Below the pieces are notes generated by a model. That model was not told the origin of the DNA and made no database searches. It saw only the letters and a program-made list of their open reading frames with translations. The translations under genes and the position numbers were made by a program. 11,170 bases of DNA from Armatimonadota bacterium (GTDB lineage Bacteria > Armatimonadota > UBA10988 > DTZQ01): NCBI GenBank assembly GCA_012961305.1, contig DTZQ01000485.1:1-11170 (forward strand). The letters are read 5' to 3'. Below are positions 6,537 to 11,170 of this stretch, one piece after another (position 1 is the first letter of the stretch; each line of letters starts with the position of its first letter).

Positions 6537-7634
6537 ATGGCTTACCAGCGGCAAAGACCGCGGCGCAACTTAAGGCGTTGGCTCCTGCCGGTGGGCTTGC
6601 TCTCGGCAGCCCTTGGCTATTTCTCCCGACAGTGGTCGGCGGAAACCCCTTTTGTCTGGGTGGTCACCGCCGCTGACGGGATAATGGCCACTCCTACCCG
6701 CTGGGCGGGAGTGCTCTACTTCGGCGCGGACGATGGTTGCGTGTATGCGGTGGACGCCCACACGGGCACCCTGCTGTGGAAGTTCGCCCAGGCGTTTCCC
6801 GTGCGCACCACGCCCGCCCTGGCCCAGGGTCTGGTGTTTGTGGGAACGGATGCTGGAGTGCTGTACGCCCTGGACGCGGTAACTGGCGAGGTGGAGTGGA
6901 AAGCAACGGCGGGCGGGCCTATCCGTTCCAGTCCCCAGTACTCTCAGGGAACCGTCTATTTCGGCAGCGATGAAGGGGTAATATGGGCTCGGGATGCGAT
7001 GAGCGGAGAATTGCGCTGGAAGCGAGCCTTGGGCGAGTCCCTCAGTACGCCCGTAGCCGTGGCCGGAACGAGCCTGTACCTCACTACTGGTGCAGGCCGG
7101 GTAATAGCCCTTTCGGTAGCCGACGGCAGTCCTCGGTGGGAAGCGAGTTTCCCCGCCAATCATTTAACCGCGCCACTTTTGGTAGGGGACGAAATGTACA
7201 TCGGCACGGACCGGGGAGGATTATATGCTATCTCCCTTGTCCAGGGAGAAACCCGTCGTGTGGCCACAGTTCCCCATGCTATCACTACTCCCCTGATGGG
7301 GTGGGAAGGGTATCTTTACTTCGGCACCAGAGGAGCACGAGTATATGCTTATGATTTACACCGGGGTAAGTTAATTTGGGAAACGGCCGTACTGGGGCCT
7401 GTCTACGCTCCTTTCTGGATTACAGGAACGACATTGTACGTAGCCGATATGTCAGGCCATCTTTCCGTCCTGGGGACGGAGAGGGGAGAACTCTTGGAAC
7501 AGATAGATTTACAGGGCATTCTCACCGCTGGTCCCTTAGGTGATGCCCGCTATCTGTACTTTGCTACTTGGACTGGGGAAGTAGGAACCCTTACCCCCAA
7601 TCTCTTGGGTATCAGCGGGAAAGTTCGTCGTTGA
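6537..7634 (+). CDS. Membrane-anchored PQQ-type beta-propeller protein (BamB-like fold)
   Basis: The protein has 365 residues. A basic start (RQRPRRNLRR) and hydrophobic segment 15-29 (WLLPVGLLSAALGYF) indicate an uncleaved anchor or signal peptide, placing the rest outside the membrane. Residues from about 41 to the end form eight repeats of the PQQ-like pattern 'YFGTDxGxVYALDAxTGxxxWK'. The start of this motif recurs at residues 61, 101, 141, 181, 221, 261, 301 and 341, a strict 40-residue period. Such propellers often act as protein-binding scaffolds, as BamB does in outer-membrane assembly. Quinoprotein dehydrogenase activity is unlikely, since the length is short and no cofactor-site residues are evident. 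The blades 181-202 and 301-320 are the most divergent. The start is supported by GGGGGAGTTAGG just before the ATG. A partner cannot be named. Confidence 0.85.
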   Translation: MAYQRQRPRRNLRRWLLPVGLLSAALGYFSRQWSAETPFVWVVTAADGIMATPTRWAGVLYFGADDGCVYAVDAHTGTLLWKFAQAFPVRTTPALAQGLVFVGTDAGVLYALDAVTGEVEWKATAGGPIRSSPQYSQGTVYFGSDEGVIWARDAMSGELRWKRALGESLSTPVAVAGTSLYLTTGAGRVIALSVADGSPRWEASFPANHLTAPLLVGDEMYIGTDRGGLYAISLVQGETRRVATVPHAITTPLMGWEGYLYFGTRGARVYAYDLHRGKLIWETAVLGPVYAPFWITGTTLYVADMSGHLSVLGTERGELLEQIDLQGILTAGPLGDARYLYFATWTGEVGTLTPNLLGISGKVRR

Positions 7635-7645
7635 GCGGTTCAGCA

Positions 7646-9628
7646 CTACCCTCCTGGGGCCATCGAACCTTCCATCATCATATCTTCCATGCCCCCCTCC
7701 ATGCCCGGCATTTCGGAATAGCCCATGCCGGGCATACCCATACCGGGCATACCCGGGCCCATCATTCCCATACCGGGCATACCCGGGCCCATCATTCCCA
7801 TGCCGGGCATACCCATACCGGGCATGCCTGCTGCTCCCGGCACGCCCATTTCTGCATAGGGAGGCATGGGCGGGGCTTTTTCCTCCCCCAGGAGGTAGGG
7901 ATTTTCCTCCAGGAAGGCGTCCAAGAAGGCCAATTGCTTCTTGATGTAGGGCCGCACGGGACGGGCATCCTCTTTGCGCAGGGCTTCCCAGACCCGCTCC
8001 AACTCCCGCTGCCACTTAGCTGCGGTTTCCGCCTCTGGGCTGCGGGGGAGCAACCATTTCACCCGCTCAGCATTGTTGATAGCCGTTAGGAGAACTTGTT
8101 CCACAAAGTCCAAAGTGATGGAACGCCCATAGGACTTCTGTTCCAGGGCCAGTTCGTTCCAGTAACTGGCGGCGGATTTCCGCAGGTACTCCTGGGCCTT
8201 ACGAATCCGCTCCGCCAGCCGCTCCTGGGCGGCCCGGGCTTCTTGGGCCCGCGGCGTGTCCGGCTCCAAGTCAATAACCCGTTGGAAGGCTAACTGCGCT
8301 TCCCGCACCGGCCCCCGCACGGCCAGCGTCCAGGCCAAAGCCCAGTAGGCGTCCGCATAATCGGGTTGTAGGGCCAAAGCCTGCCGGAACTCGGCTACCG
8401 CCCGGTCGAGGAGTCGCTGTGCCTCCGGCTGCTCCGCTTTGCGGGCCCGTTCTTTAAGTTCGAGTCCGCGCAAGTAGTGCTGCTCCGCGGGGGAGACCAC
8501 GCCTGCTAATACCTCTCCACCATGAAGTTGCTGAATGGCCTTTTGTGCTTCGCGGGCCCGCTGGCTGTCGGGCTCCTTTTCGATGACCGCTAAGAACTCA
8601 GCCGTGGCATTCTCCACATCCCCAGCCTCGACGTAACACCAGGCCAGGGCCCAGTGGGCGTCCACATAGCCTTCATCCAAACGCAAAGCCCGCCGAAAAT
8701 GCTCTATGGCCCGCTCCAACTGGCCCAACCTCTTTTCCGTCATCCCTTGATGGTAGTGCTGGCGTGCATTCCGCGGGGGTAAGTCTTCCAACCGTATTAC
8801 GAACCTCTCCGCTGATTTCCAAGTCCCTCTCTCGGCCGGGGTAGGAGCGGGAATAGCGGGTTGGGGCGGCTCAATTGCCGGTGCTTCCTCCATTGAGGCT
8901 ACGCCAGGAGCCTGGGCAACGACTTTGACTGACCACTTGCCGCCCAATAGTTGAGAGCCACGGACGCTCCAGATGGCCTTGTTCCCTTCCGCTTGGGCTC
9001 CTTGGGCCTCAATCACCTTTCCTGGGAAGTGCACGGTGTAGGTGAACTGAGCCTTTTCCAACCTCGGTTTGAGTTGCTCTCCCATCCGTGCAAACATCTG
9101 CTGCAGCATTTGGCGCATCCCTTGCCCCATCTCCCCGAACATCTCCGGCCCCCGGCCTCCTTGGGGCATGGGCGGCAGTTGGGAAGGAGCCCCCAGGAGC
9201 GCGGTTGGCGGTAGGGTGGCCTCTATTTTGCTCGTGCAAGTGATACGACCCTCAGCGCTGGAGAAGGACACGCCTAGAAAGGGGAATTGCTCGAAGGCAT
9301 CGAGGACCTTCAGATGCTCGAAGGCGAAGGTCACATATGCATGCTCTGTATCTCCCTCCCGCTCAAGCCGAGCCTCGAGGAGTTTCAACCCCGGATGCTG
9401 GGCACAGAATTCCTCGGCACCGCGCCGGAATTCTTGCTCATTCGTCCGTTGCCTCAGGGGGCCCAGTTCCGGCAAAATCCAACAATGGACTTTCACCGTG
9501 CCAGAGCCATCGGGCTTGATGGTAACTGTCTCCTCGTAATTAATGCAACCGGCGAGGAGCAGGACGAAACTGGATAATAAAACCGGGAAAAAGAGGGCTT
9601 TCCTCCCTCGACCTCGTTCTGGGAACAT
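7646..9628 (-). CDS. TPR lipoprotein with Met/Gly/Pro-rich C-terminal tail
   Basis: The product is a 660-residue envelope lipoprotein of unknown function. The signal peptide ends in lipobox LAGC (Cys28); Ile at +2 argues for release to the outer membrane in a diderm. Residues 29-240 form a beta-rich domain opening with 'YEETVTIKPDGSGTVKVHCW', reminiscent of LppM-like / DUF3153 lipoprotein domains, with a Met-rich insertion (about 153-182). A Pro-rich linker (245-266) leads to TPR pairs (about 287-370 and 380-460), an alpha-helical region to about 580, and a tail (588-660) built of MPGMG and GMMGPG units. ATG 9628 is chosen because AAGGAGG lies just upstream and the signal peptide follows directly; a start 12 codons earlier (9664) lacks these supports. 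It is convergent with the propeller gene, with only 11 bp between stop codons and no terminator visible. Confidence 0.82.
   Translation of the reverse strand: MFPERGRGRKALFFPVLLSSFVLLLAGCINYEETVTIKPDGSGTVKVHCWILPELGPLRQRTNEQEFRRGAEEFCAQHPGLKLLEARLEREGDTEHAYVTFAFEHLKVLDAFEQFPFLGVSFSSAEGRITCTSKIEATLPPTALLGAPSQLPPMPQGGRGPEMFGEMGQGMRQMLQQMFARMGEQLKPRLEKAQFTYTVHFPGKVIEAQGAQAEGNKAIWSVRGSQLLGGKWSVKVVAQAPGVASMEEAPAIEPPQPAIPAPTPAERGTWKSAERFVIRLEDLPPRNARQHYHQGMTEKRLGQLERAIEHFRRALRLDEGYVDAHWALAWCYVEAGDVENATAEFLAVIEKEPDSQRAREAQKAIQQLHGGEVLAGVVSPAEQHYLRGLELKERARKAEQPEAQRLLDRAVAEFRQALALQPDYADAYWALAWTLAVRGPVREAQLAFQRVIDLEPDTPRAQEARAAQERLAERIRKAQEYLRKSAASYWNELALEQKSYGRSITLDFVEQVLLTAINNAERVKWLLPRSPEAETAAKWQRELERVWEALRKEDARPVRPYIKKQLAFLDAFLEENPYLLGEEKAPPMPPYAEMGVPGAAGMPGMGMPGMGMMGPGMPGMGMMGPGMPGMGMPGMGYSEMPGMEGGMEDMMMEGSMAPGG
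7741..7800. repeat. Exact 30-bp tandem duplication within the lipoprotein gene
   Basis: Bases 7741-7770 and 7771-7800 are identical. Each unit encodes ten residues in frame, giving two copies of GMMGPGMPGM. Shorter imperfect copies of the 'cataccgggcat' core flank it on both sides (about 7722-7740 and 7800-7825). The lack of any difference between the two units indicates recent or ongoing slippage or recombination. Confidence 0.9.
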
Positions 9629-9636
9629 GGCGCTTA

Positions 9637-9643
9637 CCTCCTT
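9637..9643 (-). promoter_or_regulatory. Shine-Dalgarno site deciding the lipoprotein start
   Basis: Minus-strand AAGGAGG followed by TAAGCGCC lies directly before the ATG at 9628. It selects this start over the upstream in-frame ATG at 9664. Confidence 0.8.
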
Positions 9644-9679
9644 AAAATAATCAGGGGCGCACAACTAACCATTATTTTA
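9643..9679. promoter_or_regulatory. AT-rich 9-bp inverted repeat between promoter and start
   Basis: TAAAATAAT (9643-9651) and ATTATTTTA (9671-9679) are exact reverse complements separated by 19 bp. The arms touch the -10 box on one side and the ribosome binding site on the other. Because the predicted transcription start (about 9672) lies inside the distal arm, a DNA operator is more plausible than an RNA hairpin. It could be chance in this AT-rich stretch. Confidence 0.35.
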
Positions 9680-9707
9680 GGATAACACACATTCGGGAAA
9701 AAGTCAA
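9679..9707 (-). promoter_or_regulatory. Sigma70-like promoter for the lipoprotein gene
   Basis: On the minus strand TTGACT (9707-9702) and TATCCT (9684-9679) are spaced by 17 bp, matching consensus at five and four of six bases. The predicted leader is about 44 nt. It lies in the 114-bp gap after the ceramidase-like gene, so the lipoprotein can be transcribed independently of it. Confidence 0.65.
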
Positions 9708-9742
9708 GGATGTGGAAGGGAAATGAAATCTCAACTCTCCAC

Positions 9743-11017
9743 TTACTCCCCCTGTACCTGCCGAAGGACCTTTCGGGCCTGCTCGATGAGCAAGGGGGCA
9801 CAGCGCGGGTTGACGGACATGCTCTGCTCGTAGGCGTACTTCTCCAGCCCCACGGCCGTCTCCGGCAGCAGATAGCCCAACTCATCCATGGCCAGGCAGA
9901 AGAAGAACTTGTATTTGGCGTCCATCAGGGTTTTGATGAGGAAACCCAGCGCCGGGAGAACCTCGCCGGGCATGGTGATGAACACGGCCGGACCGATGCG
10001 CAGGGCATACACTTCCGTCGTCACCGCCTCCGGGCCCTCATCCGGTCCCCGCTTGATAACTCCCACCTGCCACAGTTGCTCCAGGCCGGGGTTGTCCAAT
10101 TCAATTTGGAACACGCGGCGGGCCAGGCGAATGGTGGCCTTCTCGACCGTTTCGGGCTGGGCCAAGGCGGCGTTGACCGCGGCGCCCACGGCCCGTCCGA
10201 TGCGTTCTGCCTCGGCGAAGGTGTGCTGACCTTCATTGTCCGCCGTGACCATGCCCCCCAGGGGGCCGTTGAAGAATACGGCCACGCCCCCCTGCGCCTG
10301 TTCGACCTCCGCGCACAAGTAGCCCACGAAATCGGAGGTGATGAGCCGGTTGTCCGTCCACAGGACTTCGGGATGGCAGGTCCAGTTCACCAGCGTGCCC
10401 AGCACCTTCCCCTCCGGAGTGACGGCCTGCATGATGGCGACCTCGCGGTCAATGATGTCTACGTCGTTGACGTTAATGCTCGTTTTGGGTGGGGACTCGG
10501 TGCGGGCAAAGCGCAGCACGGCAGGGGTCAGGTTGGCTACGGCCTCATTGATGGCCGCCGCCGCCTGTTCCTTGACATAGGCCAAATATTGGGGGTCCAC
10601 CCCGCTTTCGGTGTGCGAAGGTCCCCACAGGCCCAGCGTATCCGGCCCCGAATGCAGGTGAGTACAGGCAATAATCACGTTCTCCGGCGGAAGGCCCCGC
10701 ACCCGCGACCGCAGGTCCAGGCAGTCGTGGTGGAACAGGCCGATGAGGTCTAAACACGCCAGCGCAATGGTGGTCGTACCGTCGCTGAGGGCCATCACTC
10801 GGCAGTAGATGTCGTCGTGGACGCCTTCCGCCCTTCGCTGGTCTTCGGGGTCCCCCAGACCCGCCAGCCATTGACCAGGAGCCTGGGGGGTAATGGGCCG
10901 CTTGGCAAATCCCGCCCGCAACGGCCCGCCATAGACGCGAGGTAAAGTGAGCCCCCAGCCTAAAATTGCTCCTATCAGGAATATTGCCCAAACACGATGG
11001 AAGTTCCCCTGGAACAT
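9743..11017 (-). CDS. Exported neutral/alkaline ceramidase-fold protein
   Basis: The product (424 residues) is related to the N-terminal catalytic domain of neutral ceramidases, zinc amidases of sphingolipids. A hydrophobic segment at about 9-24 (VWAIFLIGAILGWGLTL) suggests export. Family features seen are the opening 'LRAGFAKRPITP' (33-44), 'IACTHLHSGPDT' (zinc His candidates H120 and H122), 'NWTCHPEV' (H215), 'TMPGEVLPALG' (E352) and 'LGYLLPETAVGLEKYAYE' (Tyr382). The segment usually reading GDVSPN-like with the catalytic serine is 'FFNGPLGGMVTADN' here, and the C-terminal Ig-like domain of true ceramidases (commonly 600-700 residues) is absent. The substrate is therefore probably not ceramide; an unknown amide or ester is possible. 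ATG 11017 follows GGGAGG by eight bases and precedes the signal segment. The frame is open upstream to the window edge, with an alternative ATG at 11107. Confidence 0.8.
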   Translation of the reverse strand: MFQGNFHRVWAIFLIGAILGWGLTLPRVYGGPLRAGFAKRPITPQAPGQWLAGLGDPEDQRRAEGVHDDIYCRVMALSDGTTTIALACLDLIGLFHHDCLDLRSRVRGLPPENVIIACTHLHSGPDTLGLWGPSHTESGVDPQYLAYVKEQAAAAINEAVANLTPAVLRFARTESPPKTSINVNDVDIIDREVAIMQAVTPEGKVLGTLVNWTCHPEVLWTDNRLITSDFVGYLCAEVEQAQGGVAVFFNGPLGGMVTADNEGQHTFAEAERIGRAVGAAVNAALAQPETVEKATIRLARRVFQIELDNPGLEQLWQVGVIKRGPDEGPEAVTTEVYALRIGPAVFITMPGEVLPALGFLIKTLMDAKYKFFFCLAMDELGYLLPETAVGLEKYAYEQSMSVNPRCAPLLIEQARKVLRQVQGE

Positions 11018-11082
11018 TTGTGAACCCTCCCGCACATTTTCGGTACTGTCAAGCACTTCCCCTGGAAACCGTTCCGCAGGAT

Positions 11083-11170
11083 TTACCCCAATGGGACATA
11101 GTCCCATTGGGTACCTGCTTCCTGCTTCAACGACCGGCTGCTCGTAGACCGACCGCTTTTTGCCTGACCG
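11083..11170 (-). CDS. Possible 3' end of an upstream gene, truncated by the window
   Basis: One minus-strand frame enters from the window edge and stops at TAA (11083-11085). It gives 28 residues ending QEAGTQWDYVPLG. The Trp-Asp-Tyr ending looks like a plausible protein C-terminus and is followed by a gap of 65 bp to the ceramidase start. The same DNA forms the inverted repeat, and a second minus frame is also open here, so coding status is uncertain. Function unknown. Confidence 0.25.
   Translation of the reverse strand, partial: GQAKSGRSTSSRSLKQEAGTQWDYVPLG
11087..11111. promoter_or_regulatory. Perfect 11-bp inverted repeat, operator or hairpin
   Basis: CCCAATGGGAC (11087-11097) and GTCCCATTGGG (11101-11111) are exact complements around ATA. 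As RNA it would be a very stable 11-bp hairpin with a 3-nt loop; as DNA it is a dyad 70 bp upstream of the ceramidase-like start. No T-run follows on either strand, so it is not a standard terminator. Alternatives are a regulator binding site or a copy of a dispersed palindromic repeat. Confidence 0.6.

Larger units (their letters stand above)
11018..11170. other. Region upstream of the ceramidase-like gene
   Basis: This holds the perfect inverted repeat at 11087-11111 and a possible gene end at 11083-11170. A minus-strand TTGACA (11052-11047) has no acceptable -10 box 16-18 bp downstream, so I do not call a promoter. Short GACCG motifs recur at 11141-11170 without clear periodicity. Confidence 0.4.

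Noticed and set aside
6537..7634. Quinoprotein alcohol dehydrogenase
   Set aside because: Too short, with only generic blade motifs and no catalytic Asp, disulfide ring or calcium-site residues evident.
7635..7645. Bidirectional terminator between the convergent genes
   Set aside because: Only 11 bp separate the stop codons and no GC-rich stem with T-run is visible around them.
7712..7825. CRISPR-like array
   Set aside because: Repeats are contiguous, in-frame and coding, with no unique spacers.
7568..8089. Plus-strand frame with repeated HTHTGHTRAHHSH
   Set aside because: Looks like a metal-binding His-rich protein, but it is the antisense of the MPGMG repeat in the lipoprotein gene.
9710..10753. 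347-codon plus-strand frame opposite the ceramidase-like gene
   Set aside because: It is the antisense of a clear ceramidase-family gene, and its His/Gln/Gly-rich composition is typical of antisense frames.
11029..11052. Promoter with TTGACA upstream of the ceramidase-like gene
   Set aside because: No -10-like hexamer lies 16-18 bp downstream; the expected place holds the ribosome binding site.

Overview
The window is GC-rich bacterial chromosome carrying six complete protein genes, most of them large. I see no tRNA, rRNA, CRISPR array, transposase or phage gene. By layout: a minus-strand serine O-acetyltransferase gene (160-1185); a plus-strand gene for an exported TPR / Ig-like / NodB polysaccharide deacetylase (1398-3341); a plus-strand exported clan GH-A glycosidase-like protein (best start 3565, end 6255); a plus-strand membrane-anchored PQQ-type beta-propeller (6537-7634); a minus-strand lipoprotein with TPRs and a methionine-rich tail (7646-9628); and a minus-strand exported neutral-ceramidase-fold protein (9743-11017). 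The last 88 bases may hold the 3' end of another minus-strand gene.

The organism cannot be named from sequence alone. Typical sigma70 promoters, strong AGGAGG ribosome binding sites, a lipobox lipoprotein, and many exported TPR, glycosidase and ceramidase-like proteins point to a free-living diderm-type bacterium. Short intergenic repeats resemble ones I associate with Armatimonadota, Planctomycetota and similar thermophile or metagenome genomes. These are a CGCAGG-loop-CCTGCG hairpin, a 'ccgccgaggcgcagag' type element, and a GGGAGACGGG-type tandem. This placement is an inference of low confidence.

Regulatory signals are clear in places. The serine acetyltransferase gene has a perfect TTGACA-N17-TATAAT promoter, whose -35 box lies inside a perfect 10-bp inverted repeat. 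That repeat also sits just upstream of the divergent deacetylase gene, so one regulator could touch both. The acetyltransferase mRNA would begin with a leader of about 124 nt, closed by a long-range stem. The propeller gene has a TTGTCA-N17-TATAAT promoter and the lipoprotein gene a TTGACT-N17-TATCCT promoter. A perfect 11-bp inverted repeat lies upstream of the ceramidase-like gene.

Functionally, five of the six genes encode exported or membrane-anchored proteins, and three of those are hydrolase folds acting on N-acetyl or acyl amides and glycosidic bonds. This fits an envelope or exopolysaccharide processing neighbourhood, but strand switches and separate promoters argue against one operon. 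The most unusual points are: a Glu-Tyr in place of the usual Asp-Trp in deacetylase motif 4; an Asp-Glu acid/base pair in place of Asn-Glu in the glycosidase; a ceramidase fold that keeps metal-site histidines but lacks the usual GDVSPN-like serine segment; eight propeller blades in strict 40-residue register; and a Met/Gly/Pro-rich lipoprotein tail growing by an exact 30-bp tandem duplication. I found no convincing new multi-gene system.
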